Shown piece after piece: positions 17,349 through 25,320 of a stretch of DNA of 64,000 nucleotides. Every line of letters begins with the position of its first letter. Position 1 is the first letter of the stretch. Location: contig CAWIFQ010000005.1 in NCBI GenBank assembly GCA_963835495.1, positions 1,860,001 through 1,924,000 of the forward strand, given 5' to 3'. The DNA is from Acaudatibacter sp963835495. Its GTDB lineage: Bacteria; Pseudomonadota; Alphaproteobacteria; Caulobacterales; Caulobacteraceae. The notes under the pieces are model-generated. The model was given only the letters and a program-made list of their open reading frames with translations. It was not told where the DNA came from and did no database searches. The translations under genes were made by a program, and so were the position numbers.

Positions 17349-17747
17349 CTAGCAGGCGTAGTGGAAACGGCGGATCACGTAGCCGCCATAGTAGGGGTCC
17401 CAGACCCGGCGCGTGCCGACGCAGTCGCCGCCGTAGTAGTCATCGTCGTAGTAGCCGGGACCATAGTAGGGGCCGCCGTAATAGCCGCCGTAGTAGTAGG
17501 GGCTGGCGATCGCCGCACCGAGCGCGAAACCGGCCAGGCCGGCGCCGACGCCCCAGCCGCGCCCGCCGCGCCAACCGTCACCGCGGAATCCGCCACCGTG
17601 AAAGCCGCCGCCGCCGCCGTGGAAACCACCGCCGCCATGGAAGCCGCCGCCGCCGCCGCGGGGCGCGGCATCCGCCGTCGTGGCCGCCGCGCCGAGCGAA
17701 CCCAGCGTCGTCAAGGCCATCGCCCCCGCGGTCAACATCTTGCGCAT
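17349..17747 (-). CDS. Exported glycine/tyrosine-rich protein
   Basis: A 132-residue protein with a signal peptide (MRKMLTAGAMALTTLGSLGA, cleavage near ADA), then a Gly/His/Phe repeat region (GGGGGFHGGGGFHGG, repeated), a short hydrophobic stretch (GVGAGLAGFALGAAIASP) and a Tyr/Gly/Asp-rich end (YYYGGYYGGPYYGPGYYDDD) with two late cysteines. AGGAGG sits 7 bases before the ATG. Such low-complexity exported proteins are common in alphaproteobacteria, and a cell-surface role is likely but unproven. TTAACCAT, a CtrA-type half site, lies on the minus strand at 17870-17863. Confidence 0.7.
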   Translation of the reverse strand: MRKMLTAGAMALTTLGSLGAAATTADAAPRGGGGGFHGGGGFHGGGGGFHGGGFRGDGWRGGRGWGVGAGLAGFALGAAIASPYYYGGYYGGPYYGPGYYDDDYYGGDCVGTRRVWDPYYGGYVIRRFHYAC

Positions 17748-17877
17748 ATCGGAACCTCCTAAGCGTCCCTAGTCGAAAGGGTTAACGTCCGACGAGCCGA
17801 TCGGCTCCGACGTCACGTTGGCGCTGAAGATGGCGGAGGGCGGCTGAACCTGCGCTGAACGGATGGTTAAGCGGCGT

Positions 17878-18894
17878 TCAGGCGTTGACGTCGATGACCA
17901 CGCGGCCGCGGACCTTGCCGTCGAGGATGTCGGCGCCCAGCGCCGGCGCGTCGGCGAGCTTGGCGTCGACGCGCATCGCGGCGAGCTTCGTCAGATCCAG
18001 GTCGGCGGCGAGGCGCCTCCAGGCTTCCTCGCGCTTGGCCTTCGGCGCCATCACCGAGTCGATGCCGGACAGGGTGACGCCGCGCAGGATGAACGGCGCG
18101 ACGCTGCCGGGCAGGTCCATGCCCTGGGCGAGGCCGCAGGCGGCCACCGCGCCGCCGTAGCGGGTCTGGCTCAGCGCGTTGGCCAGCGTGTGGCTGCCGA
18201 CCGCGTCCACCGCGCCGGCCCAGCGCTCGCGGCCCAGCGGCCGACCCGGACCGGCGAGCTCGGCCCGGTCGATGATCTCGGCGGCGCCGAGGCCGGTCAG
18301 ATAGCCGCCCTCGGTCTCCTTGCGGCCGCTGGAGGCGATCACGCGGTAGCCGAGCTTGGCCAAGAGCGCGATCGCCACGCTGCCGACGCCGCCGGCCGCG
18401 CCGGTGACCAGGATGTCGCCCTTCTCCGGCGCGACGCCTTCGTGCTCGAGCGCCATCACCGCGAGCATGGCGGTGTAGCCGGCGGTGCCGATCGCCATGG
18501 CCTCGGCGGTGGAGATCGCGTCCGGCAGCTTGACCAGCCAGTCGCCCTTGACCCGCGCCTTGCCGGCATAGCCGCCGTGGTGGGTCTCGCCGACGCCCCA
18601 GCCGTTCAGCACCACCCGCTCGCCGGCCTTGAAGCCGGGGTTGTCGGACTTTTCGACCACGCCGGCGAAGTCGATCCCCGGGGTCAGCGGCCACACCCGC
18701 ACCACCGGCGCCTTGCCGGTCAGCGCCAGCCCGTCCTTGTAGTTCACGGTGGAGTATTCGACCCGGACGGTGACGTCGCCCTCCATCAGGTCGGCCTCGG
18801 TCAGATCCTCGAAGCGGGTCTCCTGGCCGGTGTCGGTCTTGTGGAGGCGGATGGCGCGGAAGGTGGCGGTCACTTGGGCTTTCTCCTGGCTCAT
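17878..18894 (-). CDS. acuI: Acrylyl-CoA reductase-like quinone oxidoreductase (AcuI/YhdH)
   Basis: A 338-residue zinc-free medium-chain reductase. It starts at ATG 18894 (MSQEKAQVTATFRAIRLHKT). YSTVNYKDGLALTGKAPVVR, LTPGIDFAGVVEKS and the Rossmann motif VTGAAGGVGSVAIALLAKLG are typical of AcuI/YhdH, which reduce acrylyl-CoA to propionyl-CoA with NADPH, in DMSP metabolism or detoxification. It is divergent from the thioredoxin gene, with 65 bases between them. YhdH/AcuI identity is by motif similarity; activity towards other enoyl substrates is possible. Confidence 0.8.
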   Translation of the reverse strand: MSQEKAQVTATFRAIRLHKTDTGQETRFEDLTEADLMEGDVTVRVEYSTVNYKDGLALTGKAPVVRVWPLTPGIDFAGVVEKSDNPGFKAGERVVLNGWGVGETHHGGYAGKARVKGDWLVKLPDAISTAEAMAIGTAGYTAMLAVMALEHEGVAPEKGDILVTGAAGGVGSVAIALLAKLGYRVIASSGRKETEGGYLTGLGAAEIIDRAELAGPGRPLGRERWAGAVDAVGSHTLANALSQTRYGGAVAACGLAQGMDLPGSVAPFILRGVTLSGIDSVMAPKAKREEAWRRLAADLDLTKLAAMRVDAKLADAPALGADILDGKVRGRVVIDVNA

Positions 18895-18959
18895 CCCATA
18901 TGCAACAAGCCCTCGTTGGAGGCCAGCGCGGGCGGCATTGGAGCACGACAGGACCGCGC

Positions 18960-19484
18960 ATGAGCGAGCCGCACACCACCTCGTCCAACGGACACGGCGA
19001 CCCTGCCGCCGCCGCAAAGAGCGCCCCGTCGCGCCAGTTCGTCTGCGCCAGCTGCGGCGCCGCCAACCGCGTCCCCATGGCCAAGGATGCGTCCGCGGCC
19101 AAGTGCGGACGCTGCGGCGAGAAGGTGCTGACCGGCGCGCCGGTCGAGGTCACTGGCGCGCAGTTCGAGGCGCACAAACGCTCGACCAAGGGCGCGGCGC
19201 TGCTGCTCGACGTCTGGGCGCCGTGGTGCGGGCCGTGCCGGGCGATGGCGCCCCAGTTCGCCGCCGCCGCCCGCGAGCTGGAACCGGACGTGCGGCTGCT
19301 GAAGCTCAACTCGGACGCCGATCCACAGGTCGCCTCGCAGCTCGGCGTGTCGGGCATCCCGGCGCTGTTCCTGATCAGGGACGGCCAGGTCGTCGCCCGC
19401 CAGGCCGGGCTGATGAACCGCCAGCAGATCGTATCGTTCGTGCGTCAGGCCCTGGGGCCCGCTGGCGGCGGCTCGGTGCATTAG
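18960..19484 (+). CDS. trxC: Thioredoxin 2-like protein with N-terminal zinc ribbon
   Basis: A 174-residue protein. An N-terminal zinc ribbon (residues about 28-58) has two CxxC pairs, FVCASCGAAN and AKCGRCGEKV, as in TrxC. The thioredoxin domain has the active site WAPWCGPCRAM near residue 90 and the cis-Pro loop SGIPALFLI. It reduces disulfides in the cytoplasm; TrxC is often an oxidative-stress form. The N-terminal 20 residues are longer than in E. coli TrxC and of low complexity. Confidence 0.85.
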   Translation: MSEPHTTSSNGHGDPAAAAKSAPSRQFVCASCGAANRVPMAKDASAAKCGRCGEKVLTGAPVEVTGAQFEAHKRSTKGAALLLDVWAPWCGPCRAMAPQFAAAARELEPDVRLLKLNSDADPQVASQLGVSGIPALFLIRDGQVVARQAGLMNRQQIVSFVRQALGPAGGGSVH

Positions 19485-19535
19485 GCGGGTCGAATTGAAC
19501 TGGAAGACGTCACGCCCAGCTCAAGGCTCGGCGCA

Positions 19536-19796
19536 GAGTCGACGTCATGGCCGGGCTTGTCCAGGCCACCCATCGACCCGCCGTGACGCCGCCCGATCCT
19601 GGACCGCCGGCAAATGCGGCGCCGTGGGTGGCCGGGACAAGCCCGGCCATGACGTAGGAGTTCGTTCTGGCTACTTTCGACGTCATCGCCGGGGCTTGTC
19701 CCGGCCACCCATCGTTGGGCGATCCGCTGCTGGTCGACCGCAAACTCCGGAGCAACTGCATGGTGGGTGGCCGGGACAAGCCCGGCCATGACGTTT
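19536..19796. repeat. Two tandem copies of intergenic palindromic repeat, family D
   Basis: Copy 1 (about 19541-19655) and copy 2 (about 19678-19796) each have a left arm with GTCATGGCCGGGCTTGTCC (or the variant GTCATCGCCGGGGCTTGTCC) and a right arm with GTGGGTGGCCGGGACAAGCC and GGCCATGACGT. A related single copy is at 22638-22732. From 19797 to the crotonase stop at 19953 I see no gene or signal. Confidence 0.8.
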
Positions 19797-19952
19797 GACA
19801 GAGCGCGCTCTAGACCATTGAGAAAAAGCGACGATCGACGCTACGGCCGCCAGCAGGGCCGTACGCGGGATTCGTACCGTTACTAGTAGTACCCTAGCGG
19901 GCGACCCCGCCGAGGGGCGCCACGGGCCTTCCAGACGCCGCGGCGGGGCGCC

Positions 19953-20769
19953 TCAGCTCTGCCCGAAGCGTTCCTTGCGCCGGCCCTTGACGGCCAGATC
20001 GACCGTGGCGAGGCGGCGCTCGCCTTCCAGCCGCATCTGCAGGCCGGGCATGTGCATCATCGCCTGGTAGTCGCCCAGGCTGTCCTCGACCGCGTTGGTG
20101 AAGCCCTGCGCGTCCTGGGCCTTGTTCATCTGGATCTTGGCCATGCGCAGCGCGTCCGGGGCTGTTCTCGGCGACCCGGCGCGCCCAGGCGAAAGCTTCG
20201 CGCTCGAGCTCTGCGGGAGCCAGCACGCGGTTGACCAGACCGTAGCGCGCCGCCTCGTCGGCTGAGATGAAGCGGCTTTCGAACACCAGCTCCTTGGCGC
20301 GGCGGATGCCGATGTCCCAGGGAATGGTGTTGTACTCGACGAAGCCGCCGAGGAATTCCGCGGTCTCGGAGGCGAAGATCACGTCCATCGCCGCCGCCAG
20401 CATCCATCCGGCGTAGATGCAGTAGCCCTCCACCATCGCGATGGTCGGCTTGGGGAAGTTGCGCCACTTGAGCAGCAGGTCGAGATTGTACTTCTTGAAC
20501 TGGTCGTAGGTCTGGATGCCTGGCTTGGCCCCCAGCGCGCGGCGATATTCGATGCCTTCCGGCGTGCCGAGGTCGTGGCCGGTGGAGAAGACCCCGCCGG
20601 CGCCGCGCACCAGAACCACCCGCACGGCCTCGTCGTCGCGGGCCAGATCGAACGCCGCGTCGATCTCGTCGAGCATGCGATAGCCCTGGGCGTTGCGGTA
20701 CTGCGGACGGTTCAGCGTGATCACGCCGACCGCGCCGTCCGCGGCGTAGATGATGTCCTCGAACGCCAT
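19953..20769 (-). CDS. Enoyl-CoA hydratase/isomerase family protein (one frameshift)
   Basis: About 271 residues from ATG 20769 (MAFEDIIYAADGAVGVITLN). The crotonase oxyanion-hole signatures are VVLVRGAGGVFSTGHDL and KPTIAMVEGYCIYAGWMLAA. The family normally hydrates or isomerises enoyl-CoA esters. The frame breaks near 20157: one extra G in CCCCGGAC separates RRVAENSP from the C-terminal part (MAKIQMNKAQDAQGFTNAVE). Correcting it gives a family-length protein. The exact reaction is unclear. Confidence 0.8.
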
Positions 20770-20792
20770 CGGGGCCTCGTGGGCCGGGCCGC

Positions 20793-21326
20793 CTAGTGCA
20801 GCACCACCTTCACATTGTCGCCTTCGATCTCGACGCGCCGCATCACCGCCATCCGCGTCCCGCCGGTCGCCGGCGCCGCGACGGTGATCACGTACCAGGC
20901 GCCGTTGGGGATGCCGGAGAAGGCGAAATGGCCGCCGCCGTCGCACGTCGCGTGCCGGGCGTAGCGGGCGTATTCGGCGCCGTGCTCGGGGGGCGTGCGG
21001 CTCTTGACGTCGTCCACCGGCATCGCCGCCTGCGAGGTCGACAGGTAGAGGATGCGCATCCGCGCCCGGCTCCAGGGCGTCTCCGGCGCCAGCACCACGT
21101 CCTGGCAGCCGTAGCGCATCGAGCCGTTGCGGTAGGCCATCACGCCGTCGATGCTGCCGGATCCCGAGCCCTGGGACCAGGCGAAGTCGGATTCCTGAAA
21201 TGATTCAGGGCCGCCGCGCGACGGTGGGGTGTAGGCGGGGCCTGGCCCGGTAGATTGGCCGAAGCCAGAGGTTTCGCAGGCCCCGAGGGCCGCCGTAGCC
21301 AAGACGATGAGGAGGGTGCGCTGCAT
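20793..21326 (-). CDS. Lipoprotein with a carboxypeptidase-regulatory-like fold
   Basis: A 177-residue protein. The N-terminus MQRTLLIVLATAALGACETS is a lipoprotein signal with Cys17 as the lipidation site. After a Gly/Pro/Ser linker comes a beta-sandwich-like domain with VDDVKSRTPPEHGAEYARYA, CDGGGHFAFSGIPNGAWYVI and MAVMRRVEIEGDNVKVVLH, resembling carboxypeptidase regulatory-like (transthyretin-type) domains. It is probably anchored in the outer membrane. An upstream in-frame ATG at 21353 has no ribosome site. Its neighbour, the crotonase gene, follows 24 bases downstream. Confidence 0.7.
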   Translation of the reverse strand: MQRTLLIVLATAALGACETSGFGQSTGPGPAYTPPSRGGPESFQESDFAWSQGSGSGSIDGVMAYRNGSMRYGCQDVVLAPETPWSRARMRILYLSTSQAAMPVDDVKSRTPPEHGAEYARYARHATCDGGGHFAFSGIPNGAWYVITVAAPATGGTRMAVMRRVEIEGDNVKVVLH

Positions 21327-21488
21327 GGCAGTCTTCGTCCCTGAAAGTTTCATTGAGGCAAAGGTCAACGGCACTTGCAAGTCAAGGCTCGATTCCCTCT
21401 TGGCGAGGCCGACCCTTAACAGCGATAAGCGACCGCGGCCGCGGCCCGAGGGTCTCGAGCGCAGGTGGAACGAACAGGGAGACGCATC

Positions 21489-22574
21489 ATGAAGGCCGCA
21501 ATTCTTCGCGAGGTTGGCAAGCCACTTTCGATCGAACAGGTCCAGATCGGCAAGCCCGGACCGCACGAAGTGCTCATCCGCACCGCCGCGGCGGGCGTCT
21601 GCCACTCGGACATTCACTTCTGGGAAGGCTCCTACCCCTATCCGATGCCGGCCGTGCTGGGCCACGAGAGCGCCGGCGTGGTCGAGCAGGTCGGCTCCGA
21701 GGTGCGCACGGTGAAGGTGGGCGACCACGTAATCACCTGTCTCTCCGCCTTCTGCGGCCACTGCGAACACTGCCTGACCGGCCACATGTCGCGCTGCCAG
21801 AGCCCTGAGGTCCGCCGCGAACAGGGCGACGAGCCGCGCATCACCCAGGACGGCCAGGCGATGCAGCAGTTCCTGAACCTGTCGTCGTTCGCCGAGCAGA
21901 TGCTGATCCACGAACACGCCTGCGTCGCGATCCGCCCCGACATGCCGCTCGACCGCGCCGCCCTGATCGGCTGCGGGGTCATGACCGGCGTCGGCGCGGT
22001 GATCCACACCTCGAACGTCCGTCCAGGCGAGACCGTGGCGGTGATCGGCTGCGGCGGCGTCGGCCTGGCGGCGATCAACGGCGCGGCGATTGCCGGCGCC
22101 GGGCGGATCATCGCCATCGACCTGTCGCCCGGCAAGGACAACATGGCCCGCCAGTTCGGCGCCACCGACTTCATCTGCGCCGGCGAGAAGGACGCGGTGA
22201 AGGAAGTGATGGAGATGACCAAGGGCGGCGTGCACCACAGCTTCGAGGCCATCGGCCTCGGCAAGACCGCCGAGCAGGCCTTCAACATGCTGGCCCGCGG
22301 CGGCACCGCCAATGTGATCGGCATGATCCCGATCGGCCAGACGGTGACGCTGATGGGCGCCGCGTTCCTGGGCGAGAAGCGCATCCAGGGCTCGCTGATG
22401 GGCTCCAACCGCTTCCCGGTCGACATGCCCCGGCTGGTGGACTTCTACATGTCCGGCAAGCTGAAGCTCGACGAGATGATCTCGCGCCGCATCAAGCTGG
22501 AAGACGTCAACGAGGCCTTCTCCGAAATGAAGGGCGGCCAGATCGCCCGCTCGGTGATCACCTTCGACGCTTAA
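21489..22574 (+). CDS. Zinc-dependent alcohol dehydrogenase
   Basis: A 361-residue medium-chain dehydrogenase. Catalytic zinc ligands are Cys38 (GVCHSDIHF) and His59 (GHESAG). The structural zinc is held by Cys89, Cys92, Cys95 and Cys103 (FCGHCEHCLTGHMSRC). The NAD-binding motif is VIGCGGVGLAAINGA. It is of the class III-like group, and the loop SLMGSNRFPVDMPRLVDFYM is typical of broad-range bacterial alcohol dehydrogenases. GGGAG precedes ATG 21489. The specific alcohol is not inferable. Confidence 0.88.
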   Translation: MKAAILREVGKPLSIEQVQIGKPGPHEVLIRTAAAGVCHSDIHFWEGSYPYPMPAVLGHESAGVVEQVGSEVRTVKVGDHVITCLSAFCGHCEHCLTGHMSRCQSPEVRREQGDEPRITQDGQAMQQFLNLSSFAEQMLIHEHACVAIRPDMPLDRAALIGCGVMTGVGAVIHTSNVRPGETVAVIGCGGVGLAAINGAAIAGAGRIIAIDLSPGKDNMARQFGATDFICAGEKDAVKEVMEMTKGGVHHSFEAIGLGKTAEQAFNMLARGGTANVIGMIPIGQTVTLMGAAFLGEKRIQGSLMGSNRFPVDMPRLVDFYMSGKLKLDEMISRRIKLEDVNEAFSEMKGGQIARSVITFDA

Positions 22575-22637
22575 CACGCCGCGTTGGCCAATTGTGCGGG
22601 AGAGCCGCAAACATCGCTTCCAGCGCCCCCCTGCTCA

Positions 22638-22732
22638 ACGTCATGGCCGGGCTTGTCCCGGCCACCCATGCGCGCGGCTCCACGATGGGTCGCCGGCATT
22701 CCGCGCTTCGCGCTTCAGCCGGCGATGACGTG
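22638..22732. repeat. Intergenic palindromic repeat, family D, single copy
   Basis: The left arm ACGTCATGGCCGGGCTTGTC (from 22638) is the same as in the 19.5-kb copies. The right arm is a variant (GATGGGTCGCCGGCATTCCG, then GCCGGCGATGACGT) with its own internal GCGC hairpin. It separates the alcohol dehydrogenase from the convergent PI-PLC-like gene. Confidence 0.7.
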
Positions 22733-22783
22733 GGTTGCAGAACTGAGCGGGCAGGGTCTCACCGTGACTAGGGGCGGCGTTCC

Positions 22784-23941
22784 TTAGGGCTCGACCGGGA
22801 TCCCGGCGCACTTGTCAGCCGCCCGCACCGGGTTGCAGACGGTGATCTCGCCGTTCGGCAGCCGCGCCTGGTAGTCGGAGAGGCGCGTGTCGGGGTGCGG
22901 GTAGTCGGTCGACACATACTGCGCGCCGGACTGCAGCGCGGCGTCGCGGCGGGTCGTGTCGTTGCTGCGCGCCTCCACCGTGTCTGCATCGGCGCGGGTG
23001 CGCACGACGAAGCCGGCCTTCACGTCGGCGGTGATGCGCGGGACGTCCGATTGCTCGTTGAGCGTGATGTAGCCGGCGGCCGGTGAGGCCTCGTCGGTGT
23101 AGACGAACAGCACGCGGCCTTCGAGCGAGGCGCGCTTGCCGCGGTAGGCGGCGACGTGCGCCGGTCCCTCGTCGAGTGCGAACAGGAAGCGGCCGCGCGA
23201 GGCGCCCAACGTCGGCCAGCCGTGCTTCAGCACCGCCTCGCGCAGGGTCGGATAGCGGCCCTGGATGTCGTCCGGCGTGATCAGCTGCGACGGCTTGAAG
23301 ACGGAGCGGATCTCCGCGTCGAGCGCGTCGTAGGCCTTCTCGTCGAACGGCAATTCGTCGGTCCCGCCCGGCGCGTGGCTCTTTTCGTCGTTGGTGTTCA
23401 TGGTGATCAGGATCGGGGTGTGGCGCGGATGCGCCCGCGACCAGTTCTCGATGATGGTCAGGCACTCGACGAAGGTCAGGCAGTTGGAGGTGAAGTCGAT
23501 GTCCTGGATGTGCAGTACCTTGAAGCCGGGTTTGGACATCGCCGCCACATAGGCCGGGTCCTCCGGCAGGCCGGTGAGCTTGAGCCCGGCCGGATGGGCG
23601 AAGCGGCCGCCGTCGGGGTCGTAGACCAGGTCCAGCTCCAGCGCCCGCATGCCGTCGTTGAGTTGCTCCAGCAGCGGCGGGTGGCTGTAGTCCAGCCCAA
23701 CCCACGCCTTGGGCGCGACGCCGCGGATCAGGCCCATGATCTTCTCCGGCGTACGCACGTGGTAGCTGTTGTGCGTGCCGACCGTCATCAGGTCGTTGAG
23801 GTGGAGGTTGCGGTCCATCCAGGCCTGGGCGCAGCCCTTGCCGGCCTTGGCGGCGTCCGGCGCGTGCAGGTCGCAGGCCGCCGCGCCGGTCGCGAAAAGC
23901 CCCACCGCCATCGCCACGGCGGCGCCACCGATCGAACCCAT
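22784..23941 (-). CDS. Exported Ca2+-dependent phosphoinositide phospholipase C-like protein
   Basis: A 385-residue protein with an N-terminal signal (MGSIGGAAVAMAVGLFATGA, cleavage near AAA) and a PI-PLC-type TIM barrel. MTVGTHNSYHV carries the first catalytic His (57), ALELDLVYDPDGG the metal-ligand Glu and Asp, and KVLHIQDIDF the second His region. The later IQGRYPTLREAVLKHGWPTL and SGAQYVSTDYPHPD fit the bacterial PI-PLC-C1 family. These enzymes are predicted to cleave phosphoinositides or other phosphodiesters outside the cytoplasm. The substrate in this organism is unknown. Confidence 0.8.
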   Translation of the reverse strand: MGSIGGAAVAMAVGLFATGAAACDLHAPDAAKAGKGCAQAWMDRNLHLNDLMTVGTHNSYHVRTPEKIMGLIRGVAPKAWVGLDYSHPPLLEQLNDGMRALELDLVYDPDGGRFAHPAGLKLTGLPEDPAYVAAMSKPGFKVLHIQDIDFTSNCLTFVECLTIIENWSRAHPRHTPILITMNTNDEKSHAPGGTDELPFDEKAYDALDAEIRSVFKPSQLITPDDIQGRYPTLREAVLKHGWPTLGASRGRFLFALDEGPAHVAAYRGKRASLEGRVLFVYTDEASPAAGYITLNEQSDVPRITADVKAGFVVRTRADADTVEARSNDTTRRDAALQSGAQYVSTDYPHPDTRLSDYQARLPNGEITVCNPVRAADKCAGIPVEP

Positions 23942-23971
23942 CCCGGAACCCCCAGTTGACTGGGCGCCAGC

Positions 23972-24304
23972 TTACTTCGCTTCGACCGGCTCGACCAGGA
24001 AGTGACGGCCCTCCGGATCGTCGATCTCGACCACCCAGACGTCCGGATCGATGCGGATCGCGCGCTCGATGTAGGCGTCGAGGTCGGCCTCGTCGGTGGA
24101 GAGGATCGGCTGCATCCAGAAGCGCTCGCCGTCGCCGCGGGTGGCCTCGGCCAGCAGCTTTGCCTCGCCCTTGCGCCGGTTGACCAGCTTCACCAGCACC
24201 GCGCCGCCCCGGCTGTCGCCCTTGCGCCCGACCGTGGCGAAGGCGCCGCCCTGGTGGGCGCGGCGGATCAGGGCGTAGACCCAGATGGCGGTGTCGATCT
24301 GCAC
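23972..24304 (-). CDS. DUF1491 family protein
   Basis: A 110-residue protein: IDTAIWVYALIRRAHQGGAF, GGAVLVKLVNRRKGEAKLLA, then ERAIRIDPDVWVVEIDDPEG and FLVEPVEAK. This pattern (a small alpha/beta protein beginning with a WVxALIRR stretch) matches the alphaproteobacterial DUF1491 family, which has no known role. It lies 30 bases upstream of the PI-PLC-like gene on the same strand, so they may share a transcript. Confidence 0.75.
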   Translation of the reverse strand: MQIDTAIWVYALIRRAHQGGAFATVGRKGDSRGGAVLVKLVNRRKGEAKLLAEATRGDGERFWMQPILSTDEADLDAYIERAIRIDPDVWVVEIDDPEGRHFLVEPVEAK

Positions 24305-24411
24305 GAGTGTTCCGATTGCGAAGGACGGACCTTACGTCGCAGGCGGGGTAACGGGGAAGAAAGCATCGCGCCCTATGAGAGGTCCCGGCTGCGACGGGAT
24401 TCGATGGGGTG

Positions 24412-25314
24412 ATGGCGATCAAGGGCAGGCTCGCGCTGGCGGCCGCGGCGACGCTCGGCGCGCTTGCGGTCGGGCCGGCGCTGGCGGCGACGCCGGCGGC
24501 CGACCTTTTCTACCAACGCGCGCTGATGACGGCGGCCGATGGCGCGTGCCGCCTGTTCGCGCCCGATGTCGCGACGGCGCTGGCAGCCTCGAAGGCGCAG
24601 GCGCGCGGCGCGGCGCTGCGGTCCGGCGCCGATCCGGCCAGCCTCGCGGCGGCGGAGGCGCAGGCGACCGTTACGGGGGCGGCCGAGTGCCGATCGGCGG
24701 GCATGGCCGCCGCCGCCCAGCAGGTGCGCGCGGCCTTCGCCAGCTACGCCCGTCTCGACCGGATGGATTTCCCGGGCGAGTTCGCCGCCTGGGTCGCCGA
24801 GCGGCCGGCGTCGGACACCGCGCCGCGCTGGCACATCTCCCAGCGCGCGCGCTTCGGTTGGGACGTGATGCTGTTCGGGCTCGCCGGTCACGGCGCGGAC
24901 CGACCGCTGACCGCGGTGGCGAGCTTTGCGGACGGGGCGCAGCCTTACGGCGCGCGTCTGGTGCTGCGCGACACCGAAACCACCAACGGTCCCTACCTCG
25001 ACGCCCGCCAGGCCGACATCGATGGCCACATCCCGATCGACGGCCGGCTGCCGCCGCGGGCCTCCACCCGCATCTTCGAAGCCGGCGAGATGAAGCCGGC
25101 CGACAAGGCGCTGGTCATGAGCGACATGACCGGGGCCGTCGCGTTCGAGTTTCCGCAGGCGGCGGTCGACGCGCTGGCGCAGCTCGATCCGCGGGAGACG
25201 GTGGCGGTGGAGTTCCTGTTCACCGGCGACGACGGCGAGACGGTGCGGACCGCCTACGTGGAGGTCGGCGACTTCGCCGCCGCGAAGGCGTTCCAGTCGA
25301 TCGCGCAGCGCTAG
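24412..25314 (+). CDS. Exported hypothetical protein
   Basis: About 300 residues. The signal peptide is MAIKGRLALAAAATLGALAV with cleavage near ALA. The mature part is helical to about residue 130 (ASKAQARGAALRSGADPASL; AAAQQVRAAFASYARLDRMD) and then beta-rich, with DVMLFGLAGHGADRPLTAVA, LVLRDTETTNGPYLDARQAD and VAVEFLFTGDDGETVRTAYV. One Cys pair lies in the helical half. I do not recognise the family. A GTG one codon upstream is an alternative start. It is convergent with the DivJ-like kinase gene, 6 bases apart. Confidence 0.65.
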   Translation: MAIKGRLALAAAATLGALAVGPALAATPAADLFYQRALMTAADGACRLFAPDVATALAASKAQARGAALRSGADPASLAAAEAQATVTGAAECRSAGMAAAAQQVRAAFASYARLDRMDFPGEFAAWVAERPASDTAPRWHISQRARFGWDVMLFGLAGHGADRPLTAVASFADGAQPYGARLVLRDTETTNGPYLDARQADIDGHIPIDGRLPPRASTRIFEAGEMKPADKALVMSDMTGAVAFEFPQAAVDALAQLDPRETVAVEFLFTGDDGETVRTAYVEVGDFAAAKAFQSIAQR

Positions 25315-25320
25315 CGCGGA

